From assembly GCF_002608075.1 (NCBI RefSeq), contig NZ_LAHA01000002.1:163540-227539 (forward strand): a stretch of DNA of 64,000 nucleotides, read 5' to 3'. A program made the position numbers and the translations under genes. The notes beneath the pieces were generated by a model, which ran no database searches, was not told the DNA's origin, and saw nothing but the letters and a program-made list of their open reading frames with translations. The stretch's first letter is position 1. The number at the start of each line of letters is the position of its first letter. Of this stretch, positions 44,542 to 52,007 are shown in pieces. This DNA is from Nostoc linckia z4. Its GTDB lineage: Bacteria; Cyanobacteriota; Cyanobacteriia; Cyanobacteriales; Nostocaceae.

Positions 44542-44802
44542 ATGCCAAACCCATTAATGTATCAGCAGGATAACTTTGTGGTTCTGGAAACAAATCAACC
44601 AGAACAATTTATGACATTATCAGAGTTATTAGAGAAACTCAAAACAACTCTCCAGCAACTGAAAATTCAAGATTTGCCGCCTGAGTTGCAAAAAATTAAT
44701 ACTGTGGAAGGCCAAGCACAACATTTACTCGACACTACTTGTGAATTAGATCTTGGCCCTGGACAATACTTAGAATGGTATGCAGTTCGTCTAGAAAAGT
44801 AA
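44542..44802 (+). CDS. crr7: CRR7 (chlororespiratory reduction 7) family protein
   Basis: 86 residues: PNPLMYQQDNFVVLETNQPEQFMTLSELLEKLKTTLQQ, then LPPELQKINTVEGQAQHLLDTTCELDLGPGQYLEWYAVRLEK. The phrases FVVLETNQPEQF and CELDxGPGQYLxWYxVRLEK are the CRR7 signature. In chloroplasts CRR7 helps assemble the NDH-1 (NAD(P)H dehydrogenase-like) complex; the cyanobacterial protein is inferred to do likewise. No ndh genes are nearby. The start is directly preceded by a run of A without a clear ribosome-binding site. Confidence 0.8.
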   Translation: MPNPLMYQQDNFVVLETNQPEQFMTLSELLEKLKTTLQQLKIQDLPPELQKINTVEGQAQHLLDTTCELDLGPGQYLEWYAVRLEK

Positions 44803-44989
44803 TATTGTTTTGAGTTTTAGATTTTCAATTGAGAATCACCTTGTATGTCTGATATTAATCTGAGTTATCCAACGGAATTCTAAACTTTCGCGAGATGGGG
44901 TACTAGGATAATCGGCTGAATGAAATTCTCACCCCATCTCCCCATCTCAACAGTCAACAGTCAACAGTCAACACTCCCAATCCCCAACA

Positions 44990-45562
44990 TTATTGACTAC
45001 TGACTACTGACTCTTTTTCAGCATTTTTGATTAATGCTACTTCAATTTTGTTTTCAGATGGCTGGGTTATTTGAATTTCCACTCCAGGGCCAAAATAATT
45101 GGTCATTTTTTCTTGTTTTTTTTGCCATAAGTCAATTGGTACTAACGGTGAATCAAATTCTAAAATTAGGGTGTAACTTTCATTGACTTCTGTTTCTCGC
45201 AACCCTGTAATTATCGGCCGTTCTTCATCGCTGGGACTCAAACCCAAAAAATCAAGTGTTGTATCGAAATGGGCATCTTGACCATAGCAATATCTAGTGA
45301 TGTCTTTGCGAATTTTATTTTGAGTTACAGTTGCCTGTTCCTGACGCAATTTTAATATTGATGGTGGCGTCGTTTGGCTAAAAGGTATTGGCTTGAGTTC
45401 ATTAGCTTTCAGTGCCAATCCCCCTAACAATAGAGGAATCCCGTAAAAAAATCCCACAAGATTGAGTGTCGCATTATCAGCAGCATAAGCGACGAAGCCA
45501 ATAATGGTTAATATGCTACCGATAGTTAAACCGAGTGTTCCCAGAGAGATTTGGCCTAGCAT
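44990..45562 (-). CDS. DUF2854 family membrane protein
   Basis: 190 residues: two N-terminal membrane helices (about 7-27 and 33-48), then a soluble domain with RQEQATVTQNKIRKDITRYCYGQDAHFDTTLDFLGLSPSDEERP and EVNESYTLILEFDSPLVPIDLWQKKQEKMTNYFGPGVEIQI. This is the DUF2854 layout found in cyanobacteria and plastids. Function is not established; homologous plant proteins are thylakoid or envelope located. It is preceded on the other strand by the MITE-like element at 45657. Heptamer repeats (ACAGTCA) mark its downstream end. Confidence 0.8.
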   Translation of the reverse strand: MLGQISLGTLGLTIGSILTIIGFVAYAADNATLNLVGFFYGIPLLLGGLALKANELKPIPFSQTTPPSILKLRQEQATVTQNKIRKDITRYCYGQDAHFDTTLDFLGLSPSDEERPIITGLRETEVNESYTLILEFDSPLVPIDLWQKKQEKMTNYFGPGVEIQITQPSENKIEVALIKNAEKESVVSSQ

Positions 45563-45656
45563 GAGCTTAGATGAGTATAAATTGCTAATATCTCATACCA
45601 TTTCTAAAAATCTTGGCAAAAAATCAATAGCCTGTAGGGGTTTCAAGTTGTGCATT

Positions 45657-45807
45657 GGTGTCAACTTAAGCTCAAACTCTTGCCCCACAATCGTTTTACC
45701 CCACCCCCAACCCCTCCCCTTACCAAGAGGGAGGTTTTGGCTTTAGACAAAACCGGGGTGGAGTAACGCAGACAGTGATAATAAAAGTTTCATGTTAAGT
45801 TGACACC
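45657..45807. mobile_element. MITE-like element with 13-bp perfect terminal inverted repeats
   Basis: The segment starts GGTGTCAACTTAA (45657-45669) and ends TTAAGTTGACACC (45795-45807). One base further out the arms still match in part (CATT and ATGA flanks), giving about 17 bp. The interior holds the C-rich CCCCACCCCCAACCCCTCCC and a G-rich complement (GGGAGG, GGGGTGG) that can fold. There is no coding capacity. It lies upstream of the DUF2854 gene, in the 640-base stretch to 46201, which otherwise contains GGACAAGG repeats (46000-46035) and no gene. Confidence 0.65.
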
Positions 45808-46201
45808 TATGAAAGTTGTGTGCCCCTACCTACGTACTTGTAGTAAGAGTTTTATGAAATGATATTAGTTTTATTATCATCGGCTATGAGTCACAAATTA
45901 AGAAAGAGCATTAGCCCATCTTGTTTGTGGTATTCTCATTGGCAAGGATAGTAACCTCAGGGACTTCCTAGAAAAAAATATCCCATTGTGCTGGGATAAG
46001 GGGGACAAGGGGGACAAGGAAGACAAGGAAGATAGAAGTCTTGTTGAGTAAACAAAGTCAAGAACTTGTTGCTCACTTTATTAGTTGGTAGCAATTCCAC
46101 ACCCATTAACTCTTATAGGTATAATAGGCAACCCCTTGCTGCATTTAGTTAGATTATGAGTTAAGTTTAGACTTAAAGGTGATTAAAACAAAGAAAAAAT
46201 A

Positions 46202-46381
46202 ATGGATCTACAGACTATAAAAGAACGAATTGCCGTAGTGCAAAGTAAGCGGGACTACCTACTGAGTTTACTGGAACAGCCAAACTTGGGAACTTTAAGA
46301 ATTGACGTAAATCAGGCTTTGGAGGAACTGGATGAGTTAATTGATGAATTTAGACGTACAGTTCCCGAAGCAGAAATATAG
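46202..46381 (+). CDS. Small conserved helical protein (59 residues)
   Basis: An ATG at 46202 opens a 59-codon frame reading MDLQTIKERIAVVQSKRDYL, then LSLLEQPNLGTLRIDVNQAL and EELDELIDEFRRTVPEAEI. It is strongly helical and amphipathic, with real-gene composition; A-rich sequence with AAAGGTGA is upstream. I recognise it only as a small cyanobacterial protein type with no named domain. A minus-strand open frame over the same bases is a shadow. Confidence 0.65.
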   Translation: MDLQTIKERIAVVQSKRDYLLSLLEQPNLGTLRIDVNQALEELDELIDEFRRTVPEAEI

Positions 46382-46606
46382 TTAGGTAACTTGAAGTTGC
46401 TAACTGATGACCGTTGACTGTGAACGGTGGGATATGTGTATTTGAAAGTCCCTGAAGCTAGACTCGCCATTAGAGTGGAGATTATGAAAAAGTGTCGGTG
46501 TGACCTTGAACTTGAGGATATACCGACCTTTTTCACTAATATAATGTCTTCAAATCCCTGGAATTGAGATAACCCTGGGTTGGTGATGTCATTTATTATC
46601 ATTCAC

Positions 46607-47023
46607 TCATTCAGTGACGGTGTTATTTGCCGCACGCTTACCTAACTGCCTTACTAAAGCGATAAGTTCGGAGGTAGGTACATCTTTTTTACAAACATCA
46701 TCAAAGCTAGACATTTTTTTTGTCCCCTGAAAACTTACATCCTCTACAGAAGAGTAAGCAAGGATTTGAGTGTTAGGGGATATAGCTTTAATTTGACTGG
46801 ATGCACTCCAGCCATCCATGACTGGCATCTGTAAATCTAAAACAATTACATCAGGCTGCCAAAGTTTAACCATTTCCACAGCTTCTTGACCATTACTGGC
46901 TAAGCCCACAACTTGGATATTTTCCTGGCAAGAAAAAGCTAATTGTAAGGTTAAACGAGTAAGTTCGTGGTCATCAACTACTAGAACGCGCAAGGTAGAA
47001 AGCTCACAGGATAACATTAACAT
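46607..47023 (-). CDS. Receiver-only response regulator (NarL/CheY type)
   Basis: 138 residues from the ATG at 47023; a TTG at 47038 would add five. The receiver is complete: RVLVVDDHELTRLTLQLAF, phospho-Asp in VIVLDLQMPVMDGWSA, T/S switch in LAYSSVEDV and Lys in VCKKDVPTSE. The opening (VVDDHELTR) is like NarL-family receivers, but no helix-turn-helix follows, so it must act by protein contact. The end, GKRAANNTVTE, is polar. It lies between two minus-strand neighbours with large gaps, and no kinase is near. Confidence 0.88.
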   Translation of the reverse strand: MLMLSCELSTLRVLVVDDHELTRLTLQLAFSCQENIQVVGLASNGQEAVEMVKLWQPDVIVLDLQMPVMDGWSASSQIKAISPNTQILAYSSVEDVSFQGTKKMSSFDDVCKKDVPTSELIALVRQLGKRAANNTVTE

Positions 47024-47307
47024 CGAGGGAAAAGACAAAATTGTTTACAATAACCCCTCTAGTTTATGGGAATAAGTGCCAGTACTTACTCTATCCTATG
47101 GTTGAATAACTTCTATAAACCCATAACAAATAACTTAGTTAACTTTTCAAAAAATTAAAATTTTGTAAAAAAACTAAGTCGATCTAGTTTTGACACTCTT
47201 CATCGCTAGAAGCTGGCTGATTCTTGCTTGACAGTGATTCCAAATAAATAGAAGTTAGAGACTTGCGCCTTTTGATTTTCAGTCAAAATATGGCGAACCT
47301 AATCTTT

Positions 47308-49488
47308 TTAATCAATCAGGTTTGAGGCTACACTATTTGTGCGTAAGGCCATATTGAGCAGAATTTTTTGGGAATTGGCTTCCGGAGAATCATCATAGGG
47401 ACGCCGTTGAATATATGTGCCATCGGATTGTAATTCCCAAGCTTGGCGATTATCTGCGAGCATAATTCCCAGGATTTCTTGCAAGTCTTTAGCAATATCT
47501 GGGTCTTTAATTGGGGTAATTACTTCCACTCGTCGGTCTAAGTTGCGGCGCATCCAATCGGCACTGCCAATATAAATTTCCTCCTGTGCGTTGTTATGAA
47601 AATAATAAATGCGGGAGTGTTCTAAAAAGCGACCAATAATGCTGATTATATGAATATTTTCACTGATATCTTTGAGTCCTGGACGTAAACAACAAATGCC
47701 CCTAACAATTAAATCTATCTGCACCCCAGCGCGGGAAGCTTCATATAAAGTGGCGATAATTTGGGGATCGACTAGAGAATTCATTTTGGCAACAATGCGC
47801 CCAGAAAAGCCATTTTGAACATTTTCGATTTCGCGACGAATAAGTGCCAAAAAGCGATCGCGCATATTCACAGGTGCAACCAGCACTTCTCGATAAGACT
47901 TTTGCCGGGAGTAGCCTGTTAAGAAATTAAATAAGTCTGTGATGTCAGCACCTACTTCTTCACGGCAAGTAAACAATCCCAAATCTGTGTACAGACGTGC
48001 AGTTTTCGGGTTATAATTACCAGTCCCAATATGCACGTAGCGGCGCATCCGGTCTTTTTCTCGCCGTACCACCAAGACGGTTTTACTATGGGTTTTCAGT
48101 CCCACTAAACCATAGACGACATGAACTCCTACTCTTTCTAATCGTCTTGCCCAATAAATATTATTTTCTTCATCAAACCGCGCTTTTAATTCCACCAGCA
48201 CAGATACCTGCTTGCCATTTTCGGCGGCGGCGATTAAAGCGTTAACGATGGGTGAGTCTCCAGAAGTGCGGTAGAGAGTCATTTTGATGGCTAGCACATT
48301 CGGGTCGTAGGCGGCGTAAGTAATAAACCGCACCACTGAGGCGGAAAAAGATTGATAGGGATGGTGTACTAACAAATCTTTTTCCCGAATTACCGCAAAA
48401 AAGTCTTTTCCTTCGTCTGTTTCTAGTGCATCTGGGTCTAAACTTGGTTCTCGAAGACGTTGCAGCCGTGGTGGGACAACAGATTGACGTGGTGGATCTT
48501 TGATTTCTGGTAGTGGCAAGGACATAAAATACATTAAATCCCGCAGTCCTAAAAGGCCATCTACCTCATAAAGATCGCTGTCTGTTAATTCTAAATCTTG
48601 TAATAATCGCGATCGCACCGGTTCTGGTGTTTGCGATTGAATTTCTAGTCGCACTGGACTTCCACCCAAACGCCGTTTTCGCAGTTCTTGTTCGATGGCT
48701 AACAATAAATCATCGGCTTCATCTTCTTCTAAAACTAAATCGGCGTCGCGGGTAATGCGGAATGGATGATATTCTTGAATATTCATCCCTGGAAATAGGG
48801 ATTCTAAGTTATGAGCGATCGCTTGTTCTAAAGGTACTCCCACCCAGTGAATCGGTTTTTCCTTATCTGGGGTTGCTAACTCACGAGGTATAGGTAAAAA
48901 TCTTGGCAGAACGTTAGGAACTTTGACTCTGGCAAAAAATTCTTCATCGGTGTCTGGGTTTTTCACCACAACTGCCAAATTCAAGCTGAGATTAGAAATA
49001 AAAGGAAACGGATGACTGGGGTCAACAGCCAACGGAGTCAAAACTGGAAAAACCTGTTCTTCAAAATAGCTGTTGAGATGATTCCGCTGTGTCTGATTTA
49101 AATCTATGTAATTCAGAATATGGATGCCATGATTTGCCAATAGCGGGCGGAGTACTTGGTCAAAATGTTGGTGCTGTTTTTTCACCTGAGGAATCAGGGC
49201 AGACCGAATATCGTCTAGCTGTTGTTGTGGTGTGCGACCATCGGGAGTTAACAGACTGACCTTAGCCTCAACTTGTTGCTTTAAACCAGCAACCCGCACC
49301 ATAAAGAATTCATCTAAATTAGAACAGAAGATTGCTAAAAACTTTAGACGTTCGAGAAGCGGGGTGCGATCGTCACAAGCTTCATGTAAAACTCTGGCAT
49401 TAAACTCTAACCAGCTTAACTCTCGGTTAAGATAATATTGTGGATCGTTAAGATTAATAGGAGTAGTGCTTTTTTTTGATTTCGCCAT
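47308..49488 (-). CDS. ppk1: Polyphosphate kinase 1
   Basis: 726 residues with the four PPK1 domains: an N-terminal helical domain (YLNRELSWLEFNARVLHEACD), a head domain, and two catalytic phospholipase-D-like C1/C2 domains. The phospho-acceptor His is in GLKTHSKTVLVVRRE and the second His in LEHSRIYYFHN; both lie in intact context (IGSADWMRRNLDRRVEVITP follows). The enzyme polymerises the ATP terminal phosphate into polyphosphate, a phosphate and energy reserve. The full family length is present and the ATG at 49488 is the first good start. It is monocistronic. Confidence 0.96.
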   Translation of the reverse strand: MAKSKKSTTPINLNDPQYYLNRELSWLEFNARVLHEACDDRTPLLERLKFLAIFCSNLDEFFMVRVAGLKQQVEAKVSLLTPDGRTPQQQLDDIRSALIPQVKKQHQHFDQVLRPLLANHGIHILNYIDLNQTQRNHLNSYFEEQVFPVLTPLAVDPSHPFPFISNLSLNLAVVVKNPDTDEEFFARVKVPNVLPRFLPIPRELATPDKEKPIHWVGVPLEQAIAHNLESLFPGMNIQEYHPFRITRDADLVLEEDEADDLLLAIEQELRKRRLGGSPVRLEIQSQTPEPVRSRLLQDLELTDSDLYEVDGLLGLRDLMYFMSLPLPEIKDPPRQSVVPPRLQRLREPSLDPDALETDEGKDFFAVIREKDLLVHHPYQSFSASVVRFITYAAYDPNVLAIKMTLYRTSGDSPIVNALIAAAENGKQVSVLVELKARFDEENNIYWARRLERVGVHVVYGLVGLKTHSKTVLVVRREKDRMRRYVHIGTGNYNPKTARLYTDLGLFTCREEVGADITDLFNFLTGYSRQKSYREVLVAPVNMRDRFLALIRREIENVQNGFSGRIVAKMNSLVDPQIIATLYEASRAGVQIDLIVRGICCLRPGLKDISENIHIISIIGRFLEHSRIYYFHNNAQEEIYIGSADWMRRNLDRRVEVITPIKDPDIAKDLQEILGIMLADNRQAWELQSDGTYIQRRPYDDSPEANSQKILLNMALRTNSVASNLID

Positions 49489-50219
49489 AATGACCTAAGG
49501 GCAGGCAGGTGTAGCCATTTAACTTGGGGACACTAAACATAGTAAGTTAAATAGTGCTTGAGCGTTACGCCTAAGCAACACTTGGTCATATCTACGTTTT
49601 ATAGCTGCTTTTAATGATTTCAAAATATTATTTCTTTAGTAGGGGTACACAGCCGTGTACCCCTACAACGTTATGGCTAAGAATTCCGGCGTTGACCAAT
49701 TGCGATATAAATCCAGATGTAGAGACGTTGCATTGCAAGGTCTCTTTGATATGGTGTGCGATCGTTTTCATACATAAAATTAGCAACAGTAGAATTCAAA
49801 TCATTGCTCAGAGCATATTAGCCGTGAAGATGCAATCAAGATTTAGCCAAAATACTGCATGGCTAATTTGGTAAATTTGTGAGTAATTATTAAGCATAGT
49901 TTACAGAAATTTTGGGATTAAACTTAGTCTCAAGTCATACATTTAGTAATTTTTAGATATAGTTTTTCAAAATACTCAATCTAGTAATCAATACCACAAG
50001 CACTATACAGACATTAATCAGGTAGCCTCTCTGTTTTATCTCTTGTTTTATTGAGATTCAGATTGTAGTATTCATAACAATACTCATAATTTTTATATTA
50101 ATTTTTTTAATTTATGACCATCAAAAATTTTCAAATTTCAGTGTTATCACTGAAATATTTATGGAAAGCAATAGTTATATTGAAAACGCAAAGATGAATA
50201 CACAAGGAGCTTGTGAATC
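49489..50219. other. Intergenic region with two repeat hairpins
   Basis: 731 bases without an accepted gene. They contain the AGGGGTACAC-type hairpin (49639-49666), a degenerate GTAGAGACG palindrome (49719-49746) and a HIP1-like CGATCG. From 49880 the sequence is AT-rich and must contain the promoter of the secreted-protein gene at 50220. The open frame at 49614 runs through these repeats and is rejected. Confidence 0.5.
49639..49666. repeat. Hairpin, GTAGGGG type
   Basis: GTAGGGGTACAC (49639-49650), loop AGCC, GTGTACCCCTAC (49655-49666): a perfect 12-bp stem. It is a member of the same AGGGGCAC-like family as 3380-3405 and 51965-51988. Confidence 0.75.
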
Positions 50220-50624
50220 ATGAAAATTTCTACAATTATCAAAGGTAGTGTTTGCGTATTAGGTTTAGTTGGTGTTAGCAATTTCTTTGCTGCACCTGCA
50301 AAAGCAGATCAAGCTGCTGCTCGTGGTGCAGTTACAGTAGTTAGACCATCAGGTTCTTCTGTCAGCGTTAGTGGTGAGTTGGTTGCTCCTAGTGGTACAC
50401 AATTCCCTGGCCCATTAACAATTACACCTACAATTAGTGGTACTGTGGGTGGACAAGATGAAGCTATAGACAGTCTAGAAATAGATCCAGGTGCACTTGA
50501 AGAATCTATATCAACTAGCAGCAGCACAATCGAAGGAGCTATTGCAGCACTGATTACTGGCTATACAGATATTCAGGATGTAACAGCTCTTGTTAGAGCA
50601 GCTAGCGCTGGTGGTTTAGAATAG
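50220..50624 (+). CDS. Small secreted protein, paralogue A
   Basis: 134 residues: a signal peptide (MKISTIIKGSVCVLGLVGVS to AAPAKA, cleavage near residue 29), then a small Ser/Thr/Val-rich domain (QAAARGAVTVVRPSGSSVSVSGELVAPSG, PLTITPTISGTVGG), a helical end with TDIQDVTALVRAA and the terminus GGLE. It aligns with the product of 51267-51710 through the whole mature part. AAGGAG is eight bases before the ATG. I know no named domain. The pair lies next to a divergent gene for a large predicted outer-membrane protein (52008-54956), which suggests that the small proteins may be its clients or partners. That is inference. Confidence 0.7.
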   Translation: MKISTIIKGSVCVLGLVGVSNFFAAPAKADQAAARGAVTVVRPSGSSVSVSGELVAPSGTQFPGPLTITPTISGTVGGQDEAIDSLEIDPGALEESISTSSSTIEGAIAALITGYTDIQDVTALVRAASAGGLE

Positions 50625-51266
50625 ACCGAGCCTTAGCTCAGAGAAAATCACGATAGTGTAAACCTCATCGGCTTTTAGTCTAGACGCTTTCACACTTTGC
50701 CTTGATTTTCGATGTCTTTTTGGGTTTAGCTTGAGAAAGCATTGCCAGCAGTAGAGATAAAACTATTGTGCATCCCCACGCTAGGCATTTGCATTAAAAT
50801 ACTTGGTAATACGCAGATCAACTCTTTTAGTCAATATCTTTTACCTATATCCATAGTCTTGATGCAGGATAAGGTAGACGGGAAGGTTTAACAGATTTCA
50901 GAAAAAATACAACCCCTTAAATGTAGTTGAGGGGCAGTATTTCCAAACTTATTTCACAATATTACCATACAAACCCGGTTTCTCTAAGAAATCGGGCTTT
51001 TGATATTTGTTTAAATAGATACTTCACGAAATCTTCTTAATAAGGCAAGAGGCAAGAGGCAAGAGGCAATAAGCAGAAGGTAGAAGGCAATAGGGACAAG
51101 ACAAAAAGGTAATAATTACTCTTGCCTTTTGCCCTTTGGCTTTTGCCTTTTTTGACTAAGTGTTAATCCTTATACCAAATTTTAGTAGTCTAGCAATCAA
51201 ATCTTTCAGAAAGTTACAGATATATTTCTCATGCCAATCTAAAAAAGCATGAGGGATAGAATAAAC
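50625..51266. other. Spacer between the secreted paralogues
   Basis: 642 bases. They hold a terminator-like hairpin at 50974-50996 (CCCGGTTTCT / AGAAATCGGG, followed by CTTTTG) and tandem AGGCAAG heptamers at 51043-51070. No gene is seen. The second paralogue therefore probably has its own promoter. Confidence 0.55.
51043..51070. repeat. Four tandem AGGCAAG heptamers
   Basis: Three perfect units and one variant (AGGCAAT). The complementary CTTGCCTTTTGCC text occurs at about 51121-51150, so the stretch can fold back. Confidence 0.8.
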
Positions 51267-51710
51267 ATGTATAGCATGTTTTGTCAACTACCTGTAACTA
51301 TCAAAAAAAGCTTTTATTTGCTGGCTTTTATCAGTTTAGGTAATTTGATTGCAGCGCCAGTAAATGCACAACAAGCAGTGGCGCGTGGTGCTGTTTCTAT
51401 AGTTTCACCTACTGGTGCTTATCAAAGTGTTAGTGGTGAACTGTTCTTACCTGTTAGTAATAATGTTTTAAATCCTGGCACAAGCACCACTCTAACAGTC
51501 ACGCCTACTTTTACAAACATTGGAACAATTAATGAAAGAATAACTTCCTTATCCCTCACCGTAGGAACAGCAACAGAAACAATAACAAACAATAACAATT
51601 CACTTTTGAATCAAAATGTAGAAACAGTCAATAATTTAACATCAATTACCGATGCAGCATCTCTGATTGAGACGATTAATGATACTAATGGGTTAGGAGC
51701 TTTAGAATAG
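51267..51710 (+). CDS. Small secreted protein, paralogue B
   Basis: 147 residues from the ATG at 51267, which has GAGGGATAG upstream; an in-frame ATG at 51249 is possible. Signal peptide: hydrophobic FYLLAFISLGNLIAAPVNA with cleavage near residue 35. The mature part (QQAVARGAVSIVSPTGAYQSVSGELFLP, TTLTVTPTFTN, ITDAASLIETIND, LGALE) aligns with paralogue A, with about ten more residues in the middle (NNNNSLLNQN). The domain is unknown to me. Both end in a short G-x-L-E terminus, which could be a recognition tag. The divergent outer-membrane gene lies downstream on the opposite strand. Confidence 0.7.
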   Translation: MYSMFCQLPVTIKKSFYLLAFISLGNLIAAPVNAQQAVARGAVSIVSPTGAYQSVSGELFLPVSNNVLNPGTSTTLTVTPTFTNIGTINERITSLSLTVGTATETITNNNNSLLNQNVETVNNLTSITDAASLIETINDTNGLGALE

Positions 51711-51768
51711 TACAAAAGACTATATTAACCTAAGTTGTCGCTAATTTCAGTTATGTTAAGAGCTTAAA

Positions 51769-51847
51769 TGTAGGGTGCGTTGTCGCGCAGCGTAACGCAC
51801 CACCAACAGTTTCAGGTGCGTTAGCCTACGGCGTAACACACCCTACA
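51769..51847. repeat. TGTAGGGTGCGTT inverted repeat element
   Basis: The arms TGTAGGGTGCGTT (51769-51781) and AACACACCCTACA (51835-51847) differ in one base. The interior carries GTCGCGCAGCGTAACGCACC. A half copy with the same core lies at about 60765-60796. This is a common short element of heterocystous genomes. Confidence 0.75.
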
Positions 51848-51964
51848 TCAAATTTATATTTGTTCATATACATCGAATTTTTTTCGCCGACTTACTTAAT
51901 TTTGTGGTGATTTCGATCTAAAGATTGAATAGCCTCTAGTTCGCGTCTAATGCCTTAACTAAAC

Positions 51965-51988
51965 AGGGGCACGAAATGACGTGCCCCT
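51965..51988 (-). terminator. Hairpin after the outer-membrane gene
   Basis: AGGGGCACG (51965-51973), loop, CGTGCCCCT (51980-51988). It lies 20 bases downstream of the stop codon of the minus-strand gene at 52008 and may terminate it. It also belongs to the AGGGGCAC hairpin family seen elsewhere in the window. Confidence 0.6.
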
Positions 51989-52007
51989 ATACCTTGCGGC
52001 ATCTTAC

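Noticed and set aside
49614..49874. 86-codon frame downstream of ppk1 region
   Set aside because: It runs through two dispersed hairpin repeats and has no ribosome-binding site.
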